DNA of 35,381 nt from DAONLM01 sp035406685 (GTDB lineage: Bacteria > Spirochaetota > GWE2-31-10 > MWDO01), in NCBI GenBank assembly GCA_035406685.1, contig DAONLM010000006.1, forward strand, positions 1 through 35,381. Direction: 5' to 3'. The notes beneath the pieces were generated by a model, which saw only the letters and a program-made list of their open reading frames with translations, was not told the DNA's origin and searched no databases. The position numbers were made by a program, and so were the translations under genes. This document shows positions 27,233 through 35,235 of the stretch, piece after piece. Position 1 is the first letter of the stretch; every line of letters begins with the position of its first letter.

Positions 27233-28390
27233 TTGAAGATAAGATATATTTTTATTCTTTTTATATTTTTGCTATTGTATCCTTCCTGCTCAAATAAGGA
27301 CATTATAAAGTTTAGTGATAAAAAAATAAATAAGAAATTACTAAAAAAATACGGCAAAAAATATTTTCAAAGAAAAATCACAAATATTAAAGAACTTGAT
27401 CTTAGTAATTTAGATCTATTAATTTTACCAAAAGAGTTGGGGCTATTTAAAAATCTTGAGAGTCTAAATTTAAGTAATAATAAACTTAACGATCTGGATA
27501 TTAATATAATAAAGAATCTTACAAATCTAAAAGAATTAAATATCTCAAATAATAATTTTCAAAATATCCCGGAACCAATATTTTATCTTACCAATCTTAC
27601 AAAACTTGATGCATCGAATAATAATATCATAGATATCCCATCTGATATTGAGAAACTCTCAAATCTGAAAGAATTATATTTAAGTAGAAACAAAATTACC
27701 TTTTTAAGCGAGAAAATAGGTTTTATAAACAATCTCTTAATTCTTGATCTCTCTTATAATGAAATCCAAGATGTAGGTGATTTTTCTTTATCAAATCTTC
27801 AATTTTTAAATATCTCACATAATAATTTAAAATATTTATCGAGTAGTTTACTATCCAAGAATTTAATCAATCTAAATGCGAGTAATAATAAAATAAGACA
27901 TATAGATGATATGATTATTAATTGTAAAAAGTTATCTGTATTAAAATTACAGGACAATCAGATATCTTATCTTCCACAAAATATGGAAAATATGAACTCT
28001 TTAAGATATATAAATTTATCTCGAAATAATTTTGATTATTTTCCTTTTGAATTGTGTAATATTTTTACCTTAGAGATTTTGTATTTAAATGGCAATAAAA
28101 TTTCAAAATTGCCGGATTCTATAAAAAAGTTGGTAAATCTAAGAAAATTATATCTTGATTCAAATGAGTTTTATAATTTTCCAGAAAATATTCTTGAGAT
28201 TTCTGATAACTTACAGGAATTATCTTTAAAAGAAAATAAAATTACAGAAGTGCCAGACAGTATAGTAGAAAATGGGAAATTTGCCTTTTTGTATCTAACT
28301 TACAACCCTTTAAATAAATCTTCAAATAAACTTGTTAGTAATATTAAGATATCTGAGGGCAAGAAAACAGTATTTAAGATTTCAAATTAA
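27233..28390 (+). CDS. Leucine-rich-repeat lipoprotein
   Basis: 385 residues from a TTG start at 27233, chosen because GGAGG (27223-27227) lies 5 nt upstream; the longer in-frame TTG at 27221 overlaps that site and lacks one of its own. The N-terminus (MKIRY, hydrophobic stretch, then LLYPSC) is a lipoprotein signal with a loose lipobox, as is usual in spirochaetes. From ~residue 40 there are about 13 leucine-rich repeats of ~23 residues with the pattern L-x-x-L-x-L-S-x-N-x-I-x-x-L/I-P (LESLNLSNNKL, LKELYLSRNKI, LEILYLNGNKI). LRR proteins bind other proteins; similar lipoproteins are abundant in Leptospira. It is probably co-transcribed with the upstream HEAT-like gene and overlaps the convergent HD gene by 17 bp. 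Confidence 0.88.
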   Translation: MKIRYIFILFIFLLLYPSCSNKDIIKFSDKKINKKLLKKYGKKYFQRKITNIKELDLSNLDLLILPKELGLFKNLESLNLSNNKLNDLDINIIKNLTNLKELNISNNNFQNIPEPIFYLTNLTKLDASNNNIIDIPSDIEKLSNLKELYLSRNKITFLSEKIGFINNLLILDLSYNEIQDVGDFSLSNLQFLNISHNNLKYLSSSLLSKNLINLNASNNKIRHIDDMIINCKKLSVLKLQDNQISYLPQNMENMNSLRYINLSRNNFDYFPFELCNIFTLEILYLNGNKISKLPDSIKKLVNLRKLYLDSNEFYNFPENILEISDNLQELSLKENKITEVPDSIVENGKFAFLYLTYNPLNKSSNKLVSNIKISEGKKTVFKISN

Positions 28391-29609
28391 TATCATCTTC
28401 TTTATTTTTACTTTTAAACTCATTGGAAAATTCTTTTGAGGCAACGACTTTATCTGCAATACAAACAATAAAACTCTCAAGATATCGTGGGGGGATAACA
28501 GTTAATGGCCACATATGTTTTAATATAATATCCTTTTCTCTTTTTGTTAAACTGCCAAATGTCTTAACAGAGTTGTTATAAGCCTCAATAGGATGTTCAA
28601 AAGCATGAAGTTTACCTGATGCCGGTTTTTCTTTTCTCCAATCATATAGAAAAAAATCGTGTAATAAAGCACCTCTTACAAGTTCAGTTAAATTTGCATT
28701 AAGAATCTTTCCTAATTTATATGACAGCCAGGCAACCTGAATATTATGTTCATAGATGCTATGTTCATGATGGTGAAATTTTTTTAATTCTTTATATTTC
28801 TCGTTTTCTATAATAGGGGTAATTATCTGCATAAACTGGTTATTTTCTTTATAACTATCTTTATTATCCTTTAAATCTAACTTCTCTTTCTTCATAAAAC
28901 CAGAAAGCCAATTAAGTGTATTGCTCTCTGTATAAGTAGAAATACTTCCTAATTTCTTGTTCCATAATTTTGCCAGATTTGGAAACCTCCTCATTGCAGT
29001 TAAAAATTCTTTTATTTCAAGAGGCAACCTTACTTTTGAGAGATACTCAGCCGGTTTAAAACCATTCTTAATAACATTCTGTATATTGTTAAGAGTATTA
29101 GCAAATACAAAATAGATCTTACTTGAAATGAATGTATCAATTATAAAATAGATTATCAAAATATAAGAAAGTAACATTTTATATAAAGGAGAAATAAGAG
29201 AAATTAAAAGAATTACATTTTTTTGTAGAAAAAAAAGATATATAAATATAAGGATTGCCCAGAATAAAGAGAATTTCAGGCAAATTCTTCCATTAAGATG
29301 AAATTTCTCTTCAGAATAATCCCATAATTTGATTGAGAAAATTTTTTCCAATACATAAGAACTAACATACTCAAGAATTGTCGCAAGAAGAGTATATATT
29401 ATTACCTCCAAGAATATATTAAGTTTCCTCAAAAATAAAGAAGAAAAATAGACCAATAATGTCCCAAAACCATAAATAGGGACAAAAGGACCATATAAAA
29501 ATCCAGAATTTACGAGTTTTTTCTCTTTATATGTTCTGTATAAAGATTCTACTACCCAACCTAAAAATGAAAATATGGCAAAAAATATCACTAAGTCATA
29601 AAATTCCAT
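28374..29609 (-). CDS. CmpB-type membrane domain fused to HD-domain hydrolase
   Basis: 411 residues. Residues 1-~170 match the 'putative ABC transporter permease CmpB' family (PF06541): FSFLGWVVESLYR, NSGFLYGPFVPIYGFG (34-49), LEYVSSYVLEKIF and WDYSEEKFHLNGRIC, spread over about five transmembrane helices. Residues ~275-395 form a cytoplasmic HD phosphohydrolase domain: H284 and H288 region (HEHSIYEHNIQVAWLSY), the metal pair H317-D318 (ALLHDFF), H335/H339 (HAFEHP) and D386 (IADKV). HD domains cleave phosphate esters, including nucleotides and cyclic dinucleotides; the substrate is unknown. The combination suggests a membrane-regulated hydrolase. TATAAT lies exactly 6 nt before the ATG with no ribosome-binding site. 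The family match starts close to this ATG, so a leaderless start is likely. Confidence 0.8.
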   Translation of the reverse strand: MEFYDLVIFFAIFSFLGWVVESLYRTYKEKKLVNSGFLYGPFVPIYGFGTLLVYFSSLFLRKLNIFLEVIIYTLLATILEYVSSYVLEKIFSIKLWDYSEEKFHLNGRICLKFSLFWAILIFIYLFFLQKNVILLISLISPLYKMLLSYILIIYFIIDTFISSKIYFVFANTLNNIQNVIKNGFKPAEYLSKVRLPLEIKEFLTAMRRFPNLAKLWNKKLGSISTYTESNTLNWLSGFMKKEKLDLKDNKDSYKENNQFMQIITPIIENEKYKELKKFHHHEHSIYEHNIQVAWLSYKLGKILNANLTELVRGALLHDFFLYDWRKEKPASGKLHAFEHPIEAYNNSVKTFGSLTKREKDIILKHMWPLTVIPPRYLESFIVCIADKVVASKEFSNEFKSKNKEDDINLKS

Positions 29610-29615
29610 ATTAGC

Positions 29616-29621
29616 ATTATA
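29616..29621 (-). promoter_or_regulatory. -10 box of a predicted leaderless transcript
   Basis: Minus strand TATAAT (29621-29616), then GCTAAT and ATG 29609. A TTAACA lies 19 nt upstream as a poor-distance -35. The geometry equals that of the 24824 and 35081 genes. Confidence 0.6.
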
Positions 29622-29825
29622 AACTAAATCAAAAATATTTTGTTAAAATTTACATTTTATTTAAAATATATTAATTTTCTAAAAATATGACTATTTTTGG
29701 CATAGATATATAAGTAAAGTAAAAAAATAGAATTTATTTTAAGCAATAAATAAATAAAAAATTTTATTTTTTATCTCTATTTTCCGTAAATTTATAAGAC
29801 AAATAAAAGAACAGGGTAAAATCTA

Positions 29826-30287
29826 ATGCTATACGAAAAAGTCGAATATATAATAAATGAATTAGAAACTCTCAGTGTTGAAAATGAATTAATTGAGAAT
29901 CTAAAAATAATTGCTTACTATTTTGATTCGTCGAAACCAGAAGATGCAAAAAAATATTTTAAAAATATAATAGAAAGAATATGGCAACTCAGTATATCAG
30001 TTGATAATAATTATGCACTTTATATAGTTCATCTGGTGTTATTATATTTAAAAGAGATTAAAGATGGATTCCCATAAATATTAACGAATAAAGATTTTTT
30101 TAAAATATTAACAATGTTCTTTTCGTATGTTGAAATTATTTTAAAAAAAATTACCAATAAGAGTAATAAAATAACAAAGGAGAGAAAAAAAGAGATAATA
30201 GAGATATTAAAAAAGAATTTTTCAGAAGAATATTATTATAGAAAAAAATCAAGGCTTATTCCTAAACAAGGGGATCTGCCTTTTTAA
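29826..30287 (+). pseudogene. Small gene split by an in-frame TAA codon
   Basis: From ATG 29826 the frame encodes 83 residues (MLYEKVEYIINELETL to LLYLKEIKDGFP) and stops at TAA 30075-30077. The same frame then stays open for 69 more codons to TAA 30285-30287 (ILTNKDFFKILTMFFSYVEI... ending RLIPKQGDLPF). The second half has the same helical, charged character and an ATG at 30114 that lacks a ribosome-binding site (57 residues). The simplest reading is one ~152-residue protein of unknown function interrupted by a nonsense mutation or a sequencing error. Translation as two products or stop-codon readthrough are alternatives. AGGG precedes the first ATG. No known family recognised. Confidence 0.65.
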
Positions 30288-30321
30288 AATTGTATAAAAA
30301 ATACTTTTTTTATAAAAAATA

Positions 30322-30350
30322 TTGAAAAAAATAAAATATAATATTATAAT
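30322..30350 (+). promoter_or_regulatory. Promoter of the TPR-like gene at 30368
   Basis: TTGAAA (30322-30327), 17-nt spacer, consensus TATAAT (30345-30350), followed by AGGAG just before ATG 30368; the leader is only about 10 nt. Confidence 0.7.
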
Positions 30351-30367
30351 TATAAATAGGAGTTATT

Positions 30368-31126
30368 ATGTTCGAAAATGAGACTATCGATAATATATAT
30401 AATCTCTATGAAAAAAGATACAATCTTACAAAATTAGCAATAGAATCTGGTATACCAGAAAAAGAATATAAATCATTATCATCAGAAGATAAATTCTTAA
30501 ACTTATCCATAAAATTAAAGGAAAGCGGGAAAATAAATCTTGCTTCATTCTTTTTTGGAAAACTATTTGAGGTTACAAACAATATAAATGCTCTTATTTA
30601 TAAAATAGAATGTCTAATCGAATTAGGAGAATATGAAGAGGCTCAAAGATATAATAATATGGCATGGGAGTTATATCTTGAATATGATAATATAGATGTA
30701 TTCGATATAGAAAGAAGGATAAGTTATCAAAAGGCTCTTATTTCATTCTGTACAGAAAAGCATAATTTTACAGAATGGTTCTGTGAAGAATGCATAATAA
30801 AATTTAAGACACAGGAATTTTATCATCTATTATGTGCCAATTTTATTGCTTTAAACGATTTTTCAAATGCAAAAAAATTCTATTCAAAATACTGCAATAA
30901 ATTTGGTGACCAGATTAATTTCTTACTTGAAGTATTTGTTAACCTATTAAATCTAAATTATCTTGAAAAAGCACTCGAATTTATAAATCTAATATATAAT
31001 ATAACAGAAAAACAGAGATCCACAATTATAACTTATATAAATAACTATTACTCCTTTAATAAAAATAAGACTATTTTAAAAACAATGTTTGAAAAAGAGG
31101 TTAACATTATAAAAACCTTAAAGTAG
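30368..31126 (+). CDS. TPR-like soluble helical protein
   Basis: 252 residues, no signal peptide or membrane helix. The chain is made of antiparallel helix pairs with TPR-like spacing: INLASFFFGKLFEVTNNINA (~55-75), IECLIELGEYEEAQRYNNMA (~81-100), FIALNDFSNAKKFYSKYCNK (~155-175) and LNLNYLEKALEFINLIYN (~195-212). TPR proteins serve as protein-interaction scaffolds; no catalytic motif is present, and eight cysteines are scattered without a metal-binding pattern. It has its own promoter and a 65-bp gap before larC. I do not recognise a specific family. Confidence 0.65.
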   Translation: MFENETIDNIYNLYEKRYNLTKLAIESGIPEKEYKSLSSEDKFLNLSIKLKESGKINLASFFFGKLFEVTNNINALIYKIECLIELGEYEEAQRYNNMAWELYLEYDNIDVFDIERRISYQKALISFCTEKHNFTEWFCEECIIKFKTQEFYHLLCANFIALNDFSNAKKFYSKYCNKFGDQINFLLEVFVNLLNLNYLEKALEFINLIYNITEKQRSTIITYINNYYSFNKNKTILKTMFEKEVNIIKTLK

Positions 31127-31191
31127 AAAGCTTTTCTATAAAATTTTTATTTACTGAATCATATATCAAAAAAAATTAAGAGGAAGAAAAG

Positions 31192-32388
31192 ATGGATCTA
31201 TATATTGATGCCTTCTCTGGAATAAGTGGTGATAAAATGGTAGGAGCCCTTTTATCACTCGAGAATAATTTTGACTATTTGAAAGAGATTCTTTCCACAT
31301 TAAATCTTAATAATGAATACAGAATAGAATTAAATAATAAAACAATTAATGGAATTTATTCATTAAAATTTGATGTTATATTAGAGGAAAATCATCATCA
31401 TGAACATTCTACTCATTCTCACAGCCATAGAAATATTAAAGATATCTACTCTCTCATAGAAAATTCAAAGATATCTGAAAGAGCAAAGAGTATTGCAAAA
31501 GATATATTTAAAATAATCGGAGAAGCAGAGGCAAAGGTCCATAAAAAGAATATTGAAGAGATTCATTTCCATGAAGTTGGGGCAATCGATTCTATAATAG
31601 ACATAGTATCAACTGCTATCTTAATTGATAAATTGAATATAAATAATGTTTATTCCAGTGCCATACCTCTTGGAAATGGTTTTATTGAGACTCAACATGG
31701 AATTCTGCCGGTTCCAGCCCCAGCCACAGCTGAAATATTAAAAGGCTTACCAGTCTACTCTACTGATATTGAAGGTGAATTAACAACCCCAACAGGAGCA
31801 GCAATCGTAAAATATCTTACTAAAGAATTTAGAGAATTAAAAAATGAAAAGATATTAAAAATTGGTTATGGTTCTGGTACAAAAGATTTTAAAATACCAA
31901 ATTTTTTAAGAGTATTTCTGATAGAAGAAAGCCAGAATGAATATAATGATACTATTATGATTTTTGAGACAGAAGTTGACGATATGACTGGAGAGAATGC
32001 TGGCTTTCTTATGGAAAATTTATTAAACAATGGGGCATTAGATGTTTTTATTACCCCGGTTATAATGAAAAAATCAAGGCCAGGGTTTTTAATCACTATT
32101 CTTTCTAAAATAGAAGATAAAGAAAAAATAATAGAAATAGTATTTAATAATTCTTCTACCTTTGGCATAAGAGAATATCTTGTGAATAGGCATGTATTAA
32201 AAAGAAAGAGCAGAGAGGTATTTTTTCAGGGTGAGATTATAAGAATTAAAGAGGGATATTATAAAGATAAACTAATCAAAAGTTCTTTTGAATATGAAGA
32301 TATAAAGAGAGTATGTCATAAATTTAATCTTTCATTCAATGATGTAATAGAAAAAATAAAGTCTTTGATTTCTGAAAATAGTTTTTAA
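31192..32388 (+). CDS. larC: Nickel-pincer cofactor biosynthesis protein LarC
   Basis: 398 residues, full length. LarC inserts nickel, in a CTP-dependent reaction, into the pyridinium dithiocarboxylic acid mononucleotide to complete the nickel-pincer nucleotide used by lactate racemase and related LarA enzymes. Visible family features are DAFSGISGDKMVGALL at the N-terminus (6-21), a histidine-rich metal-binding tract (H68-70, 72, 75, 77, 79), FHEVGAIDSIIDIV, the PVPAPATAEIL segment, GELTTPTGAAI, and in the C-terminal half ETEVDDMTGENAGFL and KSRPGFLI. In Lactiplantibacillus plantarum larC is split and needs a programmed frameshift; here it is one uninterrupted frame. No larA, larB or larE is in the window. 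GAGGA precedes the ATG. Confidence 0.95.
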   Translation: MDLYIDAFSGISGDKMVGALLSLENNFDYLKEILSTLNLNNEYRIELNNKTINGIYSLKFDVILEENHHHEHSTHSHSHRNIKDIYSLIENSKISERAKSIAKDIFKIIGEAEAKVHKKNIEEIHFHEVGAIDSIIDIVSTAILIDKLNINNVYSSAIPLGNGFIETQHGILPVPAPATAEILKGLPVYSTDIEGELTTPTGAAIVKYLTKEFRELKNEKILKIGYGSGTKDFKIPNFLRVFLIEESQNEYNDTIMIFETEVDDMTGENAGFLMENLLNNGALDVFITPVIMKKSRPGFLITILSKIEDKEKIIEIVFNNSSTFGIREYLVNRHVLKRKSREVFFQGEIIRIKEGYYKDKLIKSSFEYEDIKRVCHKFNLSFNDVIEKIKSLISENSF

Positions 32389-32445
32389 ATATTTTTTGAA
32401 AATTATAATATTAAGCAGAAAGTATATCTTTTACAAGCAAAAGAG

Positions 32446-32474
32446 GATATTCTCCTAATATACAGGGGGATATC
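32446..32474 (+). terminator. Stem-loop between larC and the lipase gene
   Basis: An 11-bp stem with two G:T pairs (32446-32456 with 32464-32474) and a 7-nt loop lies 57 nt after the larC stop in a 188-bp convergent spacer. No T-run follows, so termination is uncertain. Confidence 0.4.
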
Positions 32475-32576
32475 TCATTAATAAAATGGAATATCAATAT
32501 TCTAAAAGAGTCTCAATAAACAAATATTTATTAAACAATTCTTATATTAACTCATCTAAATAAAAAATATATTTTA

Positions 32577-34037
32577 TTATTCAAATAAAACTGGATTTTC
32601 TGCAAAATAATCTATAACAGAATAATTTTCCTCTTTCATAAGTTTATTCAGTTCGAGACCAAACTCCTTCATAATTGCTGTAAAAAGAAGATATATTATT
32701 ATTACACCTTCCTCCTTACTAACATTTTTCTTAAGTAAAATTTTTAAAACTCCATAATTTTTATCGATTGTCTCTTTCATTTCAAACACTGGCTTTATAT
32801 ATGGCATTGGAATATGGTTTGAATTCTCAATATAATAATTTTTTATTTTTAATTTATTATAATTTGGAATATGTGACAAATCATTATCCCTTACATCAAC
32901 AACACCATCATTTTCTCCTAATCGTAAATATTTTCCAATAGCCTTAAACATGGGAGCATAAGCACTCCTTACAATAAAATTAACTATGGGGATATCTTCT
33001 GGTATTTCTACTTTATTTAATGTCCTTATAAAATAATGATCTGGATGAAGATCATACAAAGCAGGATCATTGCCAAGAACTCTTTTTTTACCATCAAAAG
33101 GAATAAAATAGAGAATATAATATCCAATAAAATCTCTCATAAAATTAGAAGAAAAACTATTGCTTGCAAGCATATCTATCCTTGTAATCTTCTGTAAATC
33201 TTTATAAGAAAAACCATATTCTTTATCATTTACTATTACCTTTACAAAACCATTTTCAATATTTTTATAAAAATTATTAACAGCGTCCTTCATTAACTCT
33301 TGAAAAGCATTTTTTAAAGCATAAACCATTCTTGATCCTTTATGGGGAACAGAGAGATTTATTATAGAATTAACATAATGAAAAACATTATTTTCTTTAC
33401 AAATTTTAAAATACATTCTTAAAGCAACTCCACCACTCGAATGAGTAAGAACATTAAACCTTATATCTTTTACGTTATCAAAATATCCATCTTTATTTAT
33501 ATAAAAATTTTTACTACTTGATGTTATATCAACATAAAATTTATTATTTTTCTTTAAATAATAGACCTTTTTACCATATTTTGACCAGATCTCTTCAACA
33601 AGACCATTAAAATGTATTACCCTACCCTCTCTTATACAACTCCCGGTAAAATCATTACCTTCATAAGATGTTAATAGGGAATAATTTTGTCCAAAAGGGG
33701 CTCTACCATGAATAAGAATAAAAAATCTATATGTCATAAGATCCAGTGAGATATTTGTTCTATCAGGACCAATTACATTGGCAATAGTTAATCTATTATA
33801 CTTACTTCCTACTATATTAGAAGAGCAGATAAGAGGCTCCTTATCATATTTATTCGCACTCTTAAAATAATTATTCCAAAAAAATCCATCTTCATTATTA
33901 AGATTTTTAACGAGTGTTGAATCAGAGGTAAGAAGATCCCCATTATCAAACATTCCAGGAAAATATATAGTTGGATAAGTGATGGGGAAAATATAAAAAC
34001 AAAAAAAGAGATATAAAAAAAATACGACAATTCTCAT
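32577..34037 (-). CDS. Exported lipase-like alpha/beta hydrolase
   Basis: 486 residues. A hydrophobic signal peptide (~1-19) is followed by TYPTIYFPGMFDNG, the usual lipase-type first strand and oxyanion region. The nucleophile is S200 in VLTHSSGGVAL, a variant of G-x-S-x-G with threonine in place of the first glycine. The charge relay is completed by a late aspartate in GENDGVVDV and probably by the histidine in NSNHIPMPY near the C-terminus; the DGVV arrangement is common in triacylglycerol lipases. It is predicted to be an envelope or secreted esterase/lipase; the substrate cannot be read. It lies 33 bp after yejB on the same strand, in the same frame phase, with AAGGA before its ATG, so the two are probably co-transcribed, an unusual pairing for yejB. 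Confidence 0.75.
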   Translation of the reverse strand: MRIVVFFLYLFFCFYIFPITYPTIYFPGMFDNGDLLTSDSTLVKNLNNEDGFFWNNYFKSANKYDKEPLICSSNIVGSKYNRLTIANVIGPDRTNISLDLMTYRFFILIHGRAPFGQNYSLLTSYEGNDFTGSCIREGRVIHFNGLVEEIWSKYGKKVYYLKKNNKFYVDITSSSKNFYINKDGYFDNVKDIRFNVLTHSSGGVALRMYFKICKENNVFHYVNSIINLSVPHKGSRMVYALKNAFQELMKDAVNNFYKNIENGFVKVIVNDKEYGFSYKDLQKITRIDMLASNSFSSNFMRDFIGYYILYFIPFDGKKRVLGNDPALYDLHPDHYFIRTLNKVEIPEDIPIVNFIVRSAYAPMFKAIGKYLRLGENDGVVDVRDNDLSHIPNYNKLKIKNYYIENSNHIPMPYIKPVFEMKETIDKNYGVLKILLKKNVSKEEGVIIIYLLFTAIMKEFGLELNKLMKEENYSVIDYFAENPVLFE

Positions 34038-34054
34038 AACAATATCCTTTTTAT

Positions 34055-34089
34055 ATTCAAAAGTAATCCTTTATTCAAAAGTAATCCTT
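34055..34089 (-). repeat. 18-bp tandem duplication across the yejB stop codon
   Basis: ATTCAAAAGTAATCCTT occurs at 34055-34071 and 34073-34089 (period 18). It encodes the last residues RITFE of YejB plus its stop. The second copy lies immediately after the stop, in the same frame. It is a recent slippage-type duplication and forms most of the yejB-lipase spacer. Confidence 0.9.
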
Positions 34090-35081
34090 GGGTCAACGAG
34101 CACCAATGAGATATCAGAAATAATCCTGCCTAAAAGATTAAATAGAGATTGAATCATTATTATTCCAAGAACAACTGGATAATTTCTCTGGAGCATTGCC
34201 TCATACCCTAAAAGTCCCATACCCGGTATAGAAAAGACCCTCTCTATGAGAATAGAACCAGCAAAAAAGACAGATAAAAGTCCCCCAATGCCAGTAGCAA
34301 TTGGGATTAAGGCATTTCGTAAGGCATGATTAAAGATTGCCTTTTTATAAGAAAGCCCTTTTGCCATTGCCGTCTTTATATAATCCTTTCCCAATTCATC
34401 CATTAAGGAATTCTTCATCACAATTGTTAAAACTGCAAATCCACTAATAGTATAACATATTACTGGCAAAACCATATGATGAATCACATCAAATATCTTT
34501 TCATACCATTTTAGATATTCAAAATTATCCGAGACAAAACCAGATAAAGGAAATAGATTTAAAAATGTTCCACCACCGAATAAAACAAGAAGTAATACAC
34601 CAAGGGCAAATCCTGGTATTGAATATCCAATATATACAATAACACTTGTTGCAGTATCAAAAATAGTGTTATGTTTTAAAGCCTTTTTAATACCGAGGGG
34701 AATACAGATTATATAAGATATTAAAAAGCCACTCAATCCAAAAATTAGCGAAATTGGGATTCTTTCCATTATCTCCTGCAATACTGGCCTATATGTTCTA
34801 AAAGACTCCCCAAAATCCCCCCTGATTACCTTGAATAGCCAGATAAAATATTGCTCTACCGGATGTTTATCAAAACCGTATATTTTTTTTAGCCTTTCTA
34901 TCTCCTTTTGATTTACACGAGTTGTAGAAAGTCCTCCCCCCTTGTCTCTCGATGAGATCCTCTGTATAGCCTCCTCAATTGGTCCACCTGGTAAGAATTG
35001 AATAATTATAAAACAACAGATACTTATACCTAAAAGAGTAGGAATAATAAGTAATAATCTTTTGATTAGATATTTTATCAT
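34071..35081 (-). CDS. yejB: Peptide ABC transporter permease YejB
   Basis: 336 residues, inner-membrane permease of the YejABEF-type importer for peptides (microcin C and antimicrobial peptides in Enterobacteria). It matches the YejB layout: the MIKYLIKRLLLIIPTLLGI start, the QFLPGGPIEE motif, IYGFDKHPVEQYF, IPLGIKKALKH, LFGGGTFLNLFPLSGFVS, the cytoplasmic EAA loop (DYIKTAMAKGLSYKKAIFNH), and a C-terminal DISLVLVDPRITFE. About six transmembrane segments. The usual partners yejE (second permease), yejF (ATPase) and yejA (binding protein) are not seen; the gene downstream is a lipase. TTGACT with a -10 box (TAATAA/TAATAT) ends 6-9 nt before the ATG and there is no ribosome-binding site, so a leaderless start is likely. 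Confidence 0.93.
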   Translation of the reverse strand: MIKYLIKRLLLIIPTLLGISICCFIIIQFLPGGPIEEAIQRISSRDKGGGLSTTRVNQKEIERLKKIYGFDKHPVEQYFIWLFKVIRGDFGESFRTYRPVLQEIMERIPISLIFGLSGFLISYIICIPLGIKKALKHNTIFDTATSVIVYIGYSIPGFALGVLLLVLFGGGTFLNLFPLSGFVSDNFEYLKWYEKIFDVIHHMVLPVICYTISGFAVLTIVMKNSLMDELGKDYIKTAMAKGLSYKKAIFNHALRNALIPIATGIGGLLSVFFAGSILIERVFSIPGMGLLGYEAMLQRNYPVVLGIIMIQSLFNLLGRIISDISLVLVDPRITFE

Positions 35082-35087
35082 TTCTAA

Positions 35088-35119
35088 ATATTATTAAAAC
35101 TTTTTTTATTCATAGTCAA
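35088..35119 (-). promoter_or_regulatory. Promoter of yejB with little or no leader
   Basis: Minus strand TTGACT (35119-35114), 17 nt, TAATAA (35096-35091); an overlapping TAATAT (35093-35088) sits exactly 6 nt before ATG 35081. The expected start of transcription is at, or within 3 nt of, the ATG. Confidence 0.6.
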
Positions 35120-35156
35120 GATTTTTTATGATTTTATTCTCAGGTAAATTTTTTTA

Positions 35157-35235
35157 TTTTTTTCTTAAATTTTGTAAAGGATTTTCTAAGAAATTTTGTG
35201 ATTAATTAATAAAAACTATTTTATGGAGGATTATT
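35157..35235 (+). promoter_or_regulatory. Conserved upstream element, copy B
   Basis: Matches copy A (25530-25608) almost base for base: the block TTAAATTTTG...GGATTTTCT, the block AAATTTTGTG...ATTAAT, the same 24-bp spacing of AAATTTTGTRA repeats, and ATGGAGGATT before the start codon. Confidence 0.7.
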
